Shown: one piece after another, positions 50,675 to 60,847 of the stretch
Layout: each line of letters begins with the position of its first letter
How positions within the stretch are numbered: position 1 is the stretch's first letter
NCBI GenBank assembly: GCA_037893225.1
Contig: JAZGUH010000185.1
Location: 2,728,001-2,792,000, forward strand
Direction: 5' to 3'
Source of the DNA: Hippasteria phrygiana
Lineage: Eukaryota > Echinodermata > Asteroidea > Valvatida > Goniasteridae
DNA length: 64,000 nucleotides
Program-made: the position numbers and the translations under genes
Notes under the pieces: model-generated
What the model was told of the DNA's origin: nothing
The model's database searches: none
What the model saw: the letters and a program-made list of their open reading frames with translations, nothing else

Positions 50675-51291
50675 AGGGACACATTGCCTTCAAATGTCAT
50701 GAAATTTTGCTGTTTGGAAATGTTCCTTATCTTTTATAAGAGTTGTTCATGCAAAAAAGCACGTATAATGTGTTGTAATTAGTGAGTAGTGATTACAAAG
50801 CAAAAAATTTGCCTCTGACATCTGACCTGCGAAACATCGACTTATTTCCAGTAGTAAATACCACCATGGAGGAAGGAATCTATATTCCTTCCTCCATAAT
50901 ACCACCGTCTAAATAATGCGCAAAATACGCTGTAAGAGTCTTTAGGCTGGGGCCGCAGCCAGTGGCCTTGTAAACCTATCAGATGATTGCCAGGTACCAT
51001 TCTCTACCTCGCGACATATCGCCAGTGCCACAGTACATATGGATCAACAGAACGTACTTCAACCAGCTGCGACTGGAAATACGACTGGTGAACACGGTCC
51101 GCCATTTTGTGGAGTCAAAAATTTGGTTCTACAAAATGGCGGACCGTTATTTGTCACGAAATTAAACAAAAACCACGCAATTTGAAGGGATAGTTATGTG
51201 AATCTTTATATACTACTTTTAAAAAAGCTTCCCAACCATATCAATTTCAGTTTTATAGCCCAAATCGCAAAATCCAAAGCAATGTGTCCCT
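50675..51291 (+). mobile_element. TTAA-site MITE, copy 2
   Basis: TTAA at 50671-50674 and 51292-51295; ends AGGGACACATTGC and GCAATGTGTCCCT. It differs from copy 1 mainly by a micro-palindrome insertion at about 50863-50894. Confidence 0.9.
50863..50894. mobile_element. micro-palindrome 'ATGGAGGAAGGAA', copy B, inside the TTAA MITE
   Basis: A 32-bp palindrome starting ATGGAGGAAGGAATC and ending GATTCC-type inverse TTCCTTCCTCCAT, flanked on both sides by AATACCACC. The sister MITEs at 6086-6686 and 55313-55915 carry a single AATACCAC(C/T) here, so this is an insertion with a 9-bp target duplication. Confidence 0.88.
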
Positions 51292-51613
51292 TTAAATACA
51301 CCCAGTCTTTGTTTCCCATGTATTCATCATTGTTTTGGTACTGCTGATTACATTTGACTGTTCTGTTACTACACAAAGGATTGAGAACAGGTAGAGGGAA
51401 AACAAGGTCAAGTAGGGTGGACATGCATCACTCTTAATTAATGAATAAACATATACATGTATTATTAAAGAATTTATGTCCATGATGGGTCACTCTAGGG
51501 GTCAATATGCAATTGGTGGTAGGATTGTTTTTATCAATACAACATCCCAGATTTAGAATGGGGCACCCCACCTCGATGAAAGGCAATGGTTGACAATGTG
51601 TTTAAGGGGCAAC

Positions 51614-51964
51614 TAGGGCTGTGCATCCGAACCGGTACCCGAGAACCCGACTGCTAATATCAGGAACCGGATCCAGAATATGGAATCGAGTACCCGTAAC
51701 CGAAATAACATTTCTCAGACAATGAAAATGAAAGTTTATAATGTCATTTGTGGGAAATTTTCAAAATGAAAACCAGGGTACATGGAAAAAAACCAACAAA
51801 TTAACATCGATGACGCTTACGGAAATGCAATTTGCACTGTAAAGCTATAGAGCTCACTGTACACACTTGCATCTTTGCTGCGCCGATGTGGTAGTATTAA
51901 CATAACATTTTGGGGATTGGCTTTCTTTAACGGGTTACCCGGTTCCCGTAAATGCACACCCCTA
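51614..51964. mobile_element. hAT-type MITE 'TAGGGCTGTGCATCC'
   Basis: Ends TAGGGCTGTGCATCCGAACC and TGCACACCCCTA; perfect 8-bp direct repeats GGGGCAAC at 51606-51613 and 51965-51972. The interior differs from the other TAGGGCTGT family (GGTACCCG/CGGGTTACC near the ends). Non-coding. Confidence 0.92.
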
Positions 51965-52566
51965 GGGGCAACCCATTTTCTTTCACCTCTCAAGATCCAT
52001 TTCTCCGAAGAAGTGGGCGGAGCCCAGGTCACAGTTTGAGGTTGGCAAACTTTTTAGGCCATTGTTTGGAAAGGTTTCACGTTTATCCACTTGCTTCCAT
52101 AATAAATTGTGCATGTTTAAAAGTTTTTTCTAGTAAAATTGCCTGTGAGTTGCATGTTTGACGATGAAATTTATATACCGGTACGTGTAGATAAATAAAG
52201 AAAAATGTTGAAATTGCAGTCCCGTATCATACATTTGCTTGTGCGTATTCAAATTGTGTGATAAAAAAGTGCTTGAAGTAAATGTACGTGCTCAGCCACA
52301 GAAGACAAAACTTGGGGTTGATGCGGGGCCATGCTGCTTGGCACTTGAATTTTGCCAACCCCATACCACCAGCTCAGTGTCGGCCCAGAGATTGGTTCTG
52401 CTCCAGTGTGGAGTAAATTCGACAATGCTGCTGATATTGAAGCAGTAGATGTACTCGGCTCTGGTTTGAAAGTGGTTGTGTGAGAGAGAGGAGCAGGGGT
52501 GAGTTTGCCCAGGGTTGAGCAGCATGAAATCTTGAATAATGAACACCGACCTGTGTAGTGTATAAT

Positions 52567-52733
52567 TATAGAGTACCAAAGTGATGACGTCAGTGCAATG
52601 TTTGGAACCAGAATACTTTCATTTTGTGTCAAGGTGTTTGCATGACTGGCTATTAACAAAGGAACAGTCGAAATCTCCATTTGTTTGGAGCCAGTTGTCA
52701 TGCCAACTGACATCAAACTTCGGCACTCTCTAC
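52567..52733. mobile_element. short TIR element 'TATAGAGTACCGAAG', copy 2
   Basis: Starts TATAGAGTACCAAAGTGATGACGT and ends ACTTCGGCACTCTCTA; the interior is shared with 3338-3492. Confidence 0.7.
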
Positions 52734-52739
52734 ATGTAC

Positions 52740-54240
52740 AATCATTACAATGTACATGTATAGGTTTGGGCAACTCCATGCGGACGTCGACTTCAATACT
52801 GGAATCAAATTTTATTTAGATTCCATTTTTTAGGAATTCGAGGCACCGCCAAATGATTCTAAATATTGTAAGCTTTATTAACAGGACTACACCAGCTCGT
52901 TTTTGTATTGAAAGGACAAAGGAAATACAATCTGGAGTTGAAATAAAAATCGGCCCAATACTATAGGGGCCTAATTATTTGAGTAATTTTGGACAGATGT
53001 AGCCTGACGTTTCTGTTCAATCAATTCAATGACCCAGCTAGGCCTACTTTTCTACTTGTATTAAAGTGAAATTTTGCACATGGTAGGGTGGGACGCTGTA
53101 TTACCGCGGTACTTATCAGGGTGATATTACGTTTCCCGATCGGAATAGAGATTGCTCACTAACCTTCCCGAATTGTCCTGTCTTTTGTGTTGTATAACTC
53201 TTGCTCTTTTTAAACTGACATAAAAAATCCGACGGTGGTTTGGTTTATTCCCATGCGATGCCTGTGAAAATAGACATGCTCGTCATTGCTCGTCATTGCT
53301 CGGCGGAGTACAGACTCTGTATTATCGCGGTATGTGGGAAGTGTTTTTTACAATGATTTCTACTTTTGTATTCATGGTTAATGTTTGACCAAAACATCCC
53401 CTGAATAAAGTCTGATATTTTCCCTGTAAAGTTTAAGTTGATTAAAGACGATTAGGCCCTGCAAGATGATTTCTTATCACCCTGTCCCCCCTCGAAGGCG
53501 ACAAAATTCACTGAGACAAGTCTACTGATTGACGATTGGGGGCGCTATTCACTTTACACGGTGCGTCGTTATATTTGTTTTACCGCACTGTCCTTATTTT
53601 GATCCCGTAAATGTTTCTACGATTTCGCGGTGGAAATATCGTCCTTCGGCGTCATTTTGCATTTGCAGCTGTAGAATGGGAACCAGACAATGGAACTTCC
53701 ATGGACAGAGCACCATTAACGATTCATGTTAAAATATAGACAGTACCTTTTAGCAGACACGGTGAGGCAAAATGTACAAGTTTTGGAAAACGTGAATATT
53801 TATTAAAAATCGTTAAAAGTCCCGACAAAACATTTTTTAATCGTCATTTTTTTACACAAATCAGCAGAAAGTCCTTAATGCTTGATGAATTGGATATAAA
53901 ATTGGCAGTCGAAGGAGTTTTGGCAACGGAAAAAAAAAGGAATTTCTGATGCCGCGATAATAGAGTTGCCGCGATAATAGGGAGTTGACATGATATGTAA
54001 CTACATGCATGACGTAGTCGTGGTAGTCTATGCTACGAGAAGTTGGTATCCGAGTCAAGTTACTCCATCGGCCTACATAACTTAAGTACATGGCCTATTG
54101 TGAGTGACACGGTTGGAATTTCAGTCACGTTTGCTTGGGTAGGGTAGCCTGGAGCTTTTTGGAGGGGAAAAAAAACATGCAACGTTTAATAACGTTTGGC
54201 ACATATGACAATTGACCTAGGCCTAGTACTAGTACTAGCA
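52740..54240. other. no gene seen
   Basis: No supported exon, RNA or bounded repeat was recognised between the element at 52733 and the H2A 3' signals. Confidence 0.4.
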
Positions 54241-54243
54241 TTA

Positions 54244-54249
54244 TTTATT
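54244..54249 (-). terminator. poly(A) signal AATAAA downstream of the H2A stem-loop
   Basis: TTTATT on +, AATAAA on the gene strand, 90 bp after the stop and about 40 bp after the stem-loop. With the stem-loop it gives the option of polyadenylated as well as non-polyadenylated mRNA, as in vertebrate H2AX. Confidence 0.55.
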
Positions 54250-54267
54250 GTAAACAGATATGAACTC

Positions 54268-54303
54268 TAGCTCTTTTATAATTTGTTGGCTCTGAAAAGA
54301 GCC
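54268..54303 (-). terminator. histone mRNA 3' stem-loop and downstream element
   Basis: On the gene strand GGCTCTTTTCAGAGCC (54303-54288) is a perfect six-base-pair stem with a four-base loop that fits the metazoan histone stem-loop consensus, the binding site of SLBP. Downstream AAAAGAGCTAGAG (54279-54267) resembles the purine-rich element recognised by U7 snRNA. Confidence 0.95.
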
Positions 54304-54338
54304 GTTTGGTTTTGATGGCAGAAGGCGGGCCGCTTTGC

Positions 54339-54746
54339 TTAGTACTCTAGAGACTGGGACGACTTCTTTCCGGCCTTGGCTGCAGCCGACTTCTTGGGCA
54401 GAAGAACGGCCTGGATGTTCGGTAGAACACCTCCCTGGGCGATGGTGACACCGCTGAGAAGCTTGTTCAACTCTTCGTCGTTGCGGATGGCCAACTGCAA
54501 GTGACGGGGGTTGATTCTCGTCTTCTTGTTGTCGCGGGCAGCGTTGCCGGCCAACTCGAGGATCTCAGCGGCCAGGTACTCCATGACGGCGGCCAAGTAG
54601 ACCGGGGCACCGGCTCCCACACGCTCGGCATAGTTGCCCTTGCGAAGGAAACGGTGAACACGGCCCACTGGGAACTGCAGACCAGCTCTGGAAGATCGGC
54701 TCTTGGCCTTGGCGCGCGCCTTTCCTCCCTTGCCACGTCCAGACAT
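54339..54746 (-). CDS. histone H2A, H2A.X-like
   Basis: Intronless, 135 aa. The core is canonical H2[41 protein letters not shown], acidic-patch [11 protein letters not shown] and [20 protein letters not shown]. The tail [18 protein letters not shown] is longer than replication-dependent H2A tails and ends with SQ and EY separated by Ser-Leu; H2A.X normally ends SQ(E/D)(aromatic), where ATM/ATR-type kinases phosphorylate the Ser. The gene stands alone, without a divergent H2B, and has both a stem-loop and AATAAA, which fits H2A.X. It lies 6 kb downstream of HINFP and is convergent with it. Alternative: an ordinary replication-dependent H2A with a chance SQ. Confidence 0.95.
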   Translation of the reverse strand: MSGRGKGGKARAKAKSRSSRAGLQFPVGRVHRFLRKGNYAERVGAGAPVYLAAVMEYLAAEILELAGNAARDNKKTRINPRHLQLAIRNDEELNKLLSGVTIAQGGVLPNIQAVLLPKKSAAAKAGKKSSQSLEY

Positions 54747-54818
54747 TTTGTTGAGTAGATTTTAGACGAACTGATTTCCAACAAACACCAAAGATAACCG
54801 AGCTAGCTTTTCTTACGA

Positions 54819-54890
54819 TTTATATACCTTCCTCGATTGCGCGGGAAGGATTGTAAAATCAACCAATCAGTGCAGAGTTTAATCACCAAT
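54819..54890 (-). promoter_or_regulatory. H2A promoter: TATA box, E2F-like site, two CCAAT boxes
   Basis: On the gene strand GTATATAAA lies about 75 bp before the ATG (54827-54819). TTCCCGCGC (54847-54839) resembles an E2F site and is expected for S-phase expression. Inverted CCAAT boxes (CCAAT on +) lie at 54863-54867 and 54886-54890, sites for NF-Y. Order and spacing are typical of histone promoters. Confidence 0.8.
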
Positions 54891-55245
54891 GAGAACGCAG
54901 ATATCAGCCAGCTTCCAGAATGATTGAAACCACGTCCGCATTACAGCGCCACCATTGTCAGCAAAAGACTGGTTCGCTGTCCTTGTAGTCTTGGTTCAAG
55001 ACGTCGTTGTACACGTTGTTATAATACGCGATCATAGCTATCATCGATGAACCAATCGCGCGCGGTGCGAACAGCTTGTCATTTTTCTTGAACACCGAGT
55101 TCGTTAACAGTTTTCCCTTTTTTTACAAATTAACCCCAACAGTCCCAAATCCTCAAATTTCAACATTATTTTTCACACACCCTTGGGAGTTAGGGTTAAT
55201 AACTATCACATGTGATATCTTTTCATGCGCGATCGATTCGTCGAT

Positions 55246-55309
55246 TATAGCATGGAGGTAGCTACCTCCATGATTATAGCATGGAGGAAACCTCTCCATT
55301 CTCCATGCT
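55246..55309. mobile_element. micro-palindromes 'ATGGAGG', copies C and D in tandem
   Basis: Copy C is the perfect 20-bp palindrome ATGGAGGTAGCTACCTCCAT, flanked by GATTATAGC on both sides (perfect 9-bp repeat). Copy D follows the right GATTATAGC at once: ATGGAGGAAACC..TTCTCCAT, an imperfect palindrome whose right flank does not match. The TTAA MITE starts directly after. Confidence 0.82.
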
Positions 55310-55312
55310 TAA

Positions 55313-55915
55313 AGGTACACATTGCTTTGGATTTTGCGATTTGGGCTATAAAACTGAAATGGATATGGTTGGGAAGCTTTTTTTAAAGTAGAATATAAAG
55401 ATTCACATAACTATCCTTTCAAATTGCGTGGTTTTTGTTTAATTTCGTGACAAATAACGGTCCGCCATTTTGTAGAACCAAATTTTTGACTCCACAAAAT
55501 GGCGGACTGTGTTCACCAGTCGTATTTCCAGTCGCATCTGGTTGAAGTACGTTCTGTTGATCCATTTTGATGTACTGTGGCACGGCGCGCAGCACTGGCG
55601 ATAATGTGTCGAGAGGTAGAGAATTGTACCTGGCGACCATCTGATAGGTTCACATGGCCACTGGCTGCGGCGCCAGCCTAAAGACTCTTACAGCGTATTT
55701 TGCGCAATATTTAGACGGTGGTATTTAGTACTGGAAATACGTCTATGTATCGCGGGTCAGATGTCAGGGGTAAGCGGCCAATATTTTTGTTTTGTAATCA
55801 CTACTCACTAATTACAACACATTATACGTGTTTTTTTGCATGAACAACTCTTATAAAAGATAAGGAACATTTCCAAACAGCAAAATTTCATGACATTTGA
55901 AGGCAATGTGTCCCT
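55313..55915 (-). mobile_element. TTAA-site MITE, copy 3
   Basis: TTAA at 55309-55312 and 55916-55919. Inverted relative to copies 1 and 2; one end has AGGTACACATTGC (two changes), the other is perfect. Confidence 0.88.
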
Positions 55916-56129
55916 TTAAACCAAGACTCCTTTTTGGCGCCTGACCCTTGTACCCGTGTTTACGTTTGTATGTAAAACTTTTTTATCAAATGGTTTATTA
56001 TGAATACAGAAAAAATACTGCATCTGCCAGGAAAAAAGCTGCACGGCAGGTTCTTTTAAACACTGGGACTTTTGGTATTTTTTTAGTATCAATCAGACGT
56101 GCGATCGCGAGGGCGCACTACTGCGAAGC

Positions 56130-56300
56130 TGGTCACACCACGGTCAAAGTCACTGTGGCCACTCCTTGGGATTTTTCCCAAGATCTTGGGAATTTTGGTG
56201 GGGAAAATATGGATTGCACATGCGCAAAGTGCTTCTTCCGGTGCTCTGTTAAATGCATTTGCAGCCTCGTTACCATGGGCACGATCTTGCGGCGCCATGT
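56130..56300. repeat. 'CCCAAGATCTTGGGAA' repeat
   Basis: GTGGCCACTCCTTGGGATTTTTCCCAAGATCTTGGGAATTTTGG and GCACATGCGCAAAGTGCTTC are inverse to 33590-33650. Confidence 0.55.
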
Positions 56301-56362
56301 TTTCCCACCATGCCTTGCTCGATCCTAACCCCTGGAATTGTGTAATTACCATATCCGACATA

Positions 56363-56874
56363 GAGCAAGTTCGGGTGCTGCTGATGATCGATCTAGTCCC
56401 TTTTGTCAATTTTGCGATTTATATCACGCATGCGTGGTATGTTTTCACTCGAACGCATCTTGTCGATCAACTACGTCAAATCTAGTTTGTGTAGCAACAA
56501 CAAACTGTAAAGAATGTCGTCTGCTGCTAATTGTTAACGAAGCAAATGTTGGTACGTCATTTTTATTTTCTATTATTTATTTCTTTTATTTTCTCTACTT
56601 AACTTTAGAGCAATAAATAATTTCTTATCTTATTGCAAAGAGTTATTCATATTGGACAAAACTAACAATTTACCGTAAACGTTTGCAAAACTTGTCCAGT
56701 TTACCTGTCCTCCATCTTGAAACCGTGACGTAACTCGCGAGTGACTAGAGAAACCATGGTCCGGGGCTAGGTTGATCCAGTTGGACTAGCTAGCCAGACC
56801 ACGCAGCGTTCGAGTGACATCTAGATTGACTATGGTTAAGTCTAGTCACTCTAGTCGCCCAACCGAACTTGCTC
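56363..56874 (+). mobile_element. MITE family 'GAGCAAGTTCGG', copy 3
   Basis: Ends GAGCAAGTTCGGGTGCTGCTG and CCCAACCGAACTTGCTC; ATA directly repeated at both borders. The target was itself palindromic: AATTACCATATCC on the left and GGATATGGTAATT on the right. Confidence 0.88.
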
Positions 56875-56899
56875 ATAGTGGGATATGGTAATTAGGACT

Positions 56900-59190
56900 G
56901 CAGTCGATGTGTTTAACGCGCGACGCAGTGTTTTTAGTAGGAAGGTTATATTTGTAGAATCAATCTTTTGGAAGGATGAGATTAGCTTCTAATAATGATG
57001 CCTAATGTATTGCCCGCCTGACGTTAAATCTAACACTGCACTGAGTAGTAGTAACAGCCGGCCTAGTGGGATCGGGAGGAAGGAAAAGTATGACGACCGT
57101 CATGACCGTTTCCGCCCATTATCGCCGGATGTCAGTTGTGTAATTTTCAAAATGTTTTTCTCAGCTGTTTTCGCAAATTTGTCAAACCTTTCGATGCATC
57201 TTCTGCAGCGGCAGCAAACACTGTCATTGAGAATGAGCTGCTTTCTTGAACTGGATAAATGAGTAAATTTACTATCGATTGGAACAATTTTGATTTTCGG
57301 CCTCGACTCGAATTTATAATATGTGTGCCTTTTCTATCTCTGTTTAAACATAAAATACATGTATTTCCTGACCAGAAAAAAATCCATATCGTTTATCGTA
57401 GCCACCAAGACTAGTGGCCTTGTCTTGATAATGGAAAAAAATGCTCGGAGTCGTTTTGCTGATGTGACGTGCGAACAGGATGTTAACGCGGGCGCGAGCG
57501 CACACGTGGGCATTCAACATTCGGATTACGCGCGCGGTTCACTTTCAGTACATAAATATTCATTTCGAATAGCCAGTCAGCGTCGTTTACGTAATCCACA
57601 CGGCCAGGGGTTAGTGAAGGAACGCACACGCGCCCATGGAGTCGAGGATGATGCATTTGCACAGTGTTTTCCATTGCCTTGGGAATTCTTAGGAATTTTA
57701 CCAGCTGAATCTTGAGAATTTCAAATTTCATGAGCGGCCACGCTGTTCGTGGTAAGCCTACCCACGTGCTGGGGGTTAACTTGACTTCTTAGCTCAGGTT
57801 TGATTTCCCAGGCTTGTTCAACGACACGTGCCCACGGAATTTATGTGCATCATGGCAAGGTCACATGGTAAGCTGTAGCTTGAAAATTCCAGCTCTAGGC
57901 TCATGACGTGAGATTCGCCAATTTGAGCTGGAAAGACTTCCATAGGGTTCGCAAGGGTCGGTTTTGATATTGGCGATATCTTCCGTTTCCCTGGATATAT
58001 CAACCAAACACTCACCTTGCCGACAGAGTAGTAATTCATGCAGCTTGTCAAACCCGAAAAAAATGAATTTTTCGTGCAACTTCGGTGCATGCACAAACCA
58101 GCTGTGTACAAAGTAATAGAGCGGATTTTTGAACATGAACGATGTTTTCCGATCGATTATCGGCCGGCACTGCGCGCGCCTCGGGGCTCGATATCCAACG
58201 GCTGTTTGCTGAAATACTGACAGCGATCAAAAAAAAAATCGTCTCCCCCACTGAAAATTTCGCAAATGCAGAAAGTAATAGTATCATAAAGAAAGCCATT
58301 GACATTGTAAGATCCCCCTGCTGATGAGTAACAGCATGGTTTATTATAGCCTTATACTATAGTTATAACAGGCCTACAGAAATTAATATTGACTATAGTT
58401 AGGCATATATGTAATTTCCCTGCGGAAAGAGTTTAATTGTAATACCCCACCAGAAATTTACAGTAATTTGGTACAAATTCCATCTAAAGACAAATTTGTA
58501 ACGGTTACAGTGAACGGTTTTCGAAAAAGAGGCTCTTCCCCTTCCGCAGTATTGTTAGTAGAGTAAGTTTTATCCGAGTACGACGAGTATACCTGTACCA
58601 GTTGTCAAGTACTGACTGGAGGCGGTTGAATATTACTCATGTTTGAGTATTGGGACGAGTACGATACACGAATCCGAGTCCCAAGTACTTGAACATCTGT
58701 GTACAAATTTACGATTATAATTGCGCGGGACAGGCGAGTACGAGTTATAAAGTATATGTCTACCGCCGTGAATTAACCATAAAAAAAAGAATTTTAATAG
58801 AAAAACACTATCTGGCAATATTTAACAGCATGGATTATTGGAATATATTGACCAAAATTGTGCCTTCCTTCCAGCAGATAAAAAAACTAACATAAAAACA
58901 ACGGTGGACATGAAGTAATTGTTCTTTTGTTCGTCGTAAGCCTTGAAGAACCGAGTCCTGTAAAGCGAATACGAGCTCTCTTGTGGTTGAGTATAAATTC
59001 AAGAATCAAGTATTATAACCTTGAGTAGGTCCGGCTATAGGGGAAGGTAACCGAAAAATCGAGTTTGAACACTTTGCTATCCGAGTATGAGAACCTTCAA
59101 ATCAATGCGGCGAGGAGTACCCGCGTTCAACACTGCAAATTTAACGGAGTCGGAGTGGTTAATTTAAAACACTTCCGGCCAGCAAAGTTG
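56900..59190. other. no gene; CGAGTAC-rich degenerate repeats after 58560
   Basis: 57620-57740 contains a fragment of the CCCAAGATTC repeat. Between 58560 and 59130 the words CGAGTA(C), GAGTATT and CCGAGT recur irregularly. Frames of up to 130 codons have no recognisable domain. Confidence 0.4.
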
Positions 59191-59193
59191 TGT

Positions 59194-60476
59194 AGGGGAG
59201 ATGGGGTTAGTTGGAACATGGGGTAAGTTGAAACATTGAGATTTTCTTCCACAGCTAGAAATAATTTTATGAAATGCTGCCCTCTAGAGGCGTCACTTAG
59301 CAACAGCCATCCACCAAATTGCCTGCAGCACCAGTGCCTCAATAGTACTCAAGTGGGAAAGATAAGCTTGTTTTTTCACCTTCTGAGTAAATATTTCACC
59401 ATTCAAAACATTTGTACTATCTTACTGATGTTTATAAATAATAGTGAGTAGTTTCTGAGTATTTTAGGCTCTAGTACTAAGCTGCAAAATAAGGTTAAAA
59501 AGATGTGTTACTGTAGTCCCTGTTTTGCGTAGTAAGATTATATACAAATGTCACATGGACCACTGGGGCTAGTTGGAACATTTCGATACGGGCTATTTGG
59601 AACATGTTCCAACAAATCCCAACATACTGATTATGAATGGAGTGCCCTTTGAATAAAAGTTCTACTTTAAAAATGTGTTTTGTGTAATATAGCAAAAAGT
59701 GGTCAAAAGTGTATATTTCTTGTAAAGTTATGTAGCAAAACCCAAGATGCAAGACTCTTAAAATAAACTAAAAAAATAAACAGCCTACAGCGATGTATGT
59801 CTAAAAAAAATAATATAAGGCCTAGTAGAAGACTATAACTCGATTTTCACTTAGTTGCATTGATTTTATCTCACTGATAAGCTTAGCGAAGTGTGTGACA
59901 TTTTTAAGTACCGTATGTCATTTTTGAAAGACAATTCAACTTTCACTTGATTTCAAAAAATAAAGAGAAAGGCATATGGTGAATTGTTTAAAAAGAATGC
60001 ACAGAGGTAATGGAACAATTTTTTCCCTAAAAACCAAAAATATTGAAGTTTAAAAAAAAATTAATTGTTAAACAAATCTTAAACCTTTTATAGAGTATTT
60101 TTAGAACATTCTGCATACAAAATCAGTTATTTTTTTTTACATGCTGGGTGCATGGCCTATAGTGCTTGGAAAAAGTATTTTACTTGAACTCAAATAATAC
60201 ATGTAGTTTTAAAGTCATTATAGTACACTTACTAAGTAACTGCATACCATGTTCCAACTTACCCCACAGGTGGGGAAAGTCGGAACACACGACATAGCCG
60301 TGTTCAAGGTGGATTATTTAAGTAACCATCAACAAGTCTAAGAATTTTATAGGCTACATTTGTAACACACATGTATATGCATAAACTGGTATAGTTATTG
60401 TTTCTTGAATAAAATCTGTTTGTGTTATATAGACGTTTTTTTTGTGAAAATCGTTCCAACTAACCCCCATCTCCCC
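59194..60476. mobile_element. 1.28-kb TIR element 'GGGGAGATGGGGTTAGTTGGAAC'
   Basis: Left GGGGAGATGGGGTTAGTTGGAAC and right GTTCCAACTAACCCCCATCTCCCC are inverted partners of about 24 bp. GGGGCTAGTTGGAACAT, TTGGAACATGTTCCAA and ATGTTCCAACTTACCCCA recur inside, so the end motif is present many times. AT-rich, with no transposase frame. Confidence 0.82.
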
Positions 60477-60847
60477 ATATGAAATCGACGAAGTGCATCC
60501 CCGGCCCCACTCTGTGGAGAAAAGAATTCGGAAAAAAATATATGTGTAGTATACAGGTTCAAGGATCTTCTATACATGCATTGTGAAAGGGCTAATAATG
60601 GCAGTGGAACTGATAAAGCTTCCTCGGGTGAAATCATTCGAGTGGAGAATAACACATTGGTACCAATATGAGCCGGGGCTGTGCAGAGTATTGTGTTACA
60701 GCACTGCAGGCAGTAGGGGCCGCTGGCTGTCACTAATAATCTCAATTTGTTTTAGTAAAAATATAATACTTGTTTAGGCCGTTTGATATTGCAATGATAT
60801 CAAATCAACCATGATGTCATTCCAGAGGACAATCACCTAGTTTGATT

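Noticed and set aside
54467..54784. 105- and 85-codon frames overlapping H2A
   Set aside because: Shadow frames caused by the GC-rich codon use of the histone gene.
57323..57715. A 130-codon frame on +
   Set aside because: It covers part of an interspersed CCCAAGATTC repeat and has no recognisable domain.
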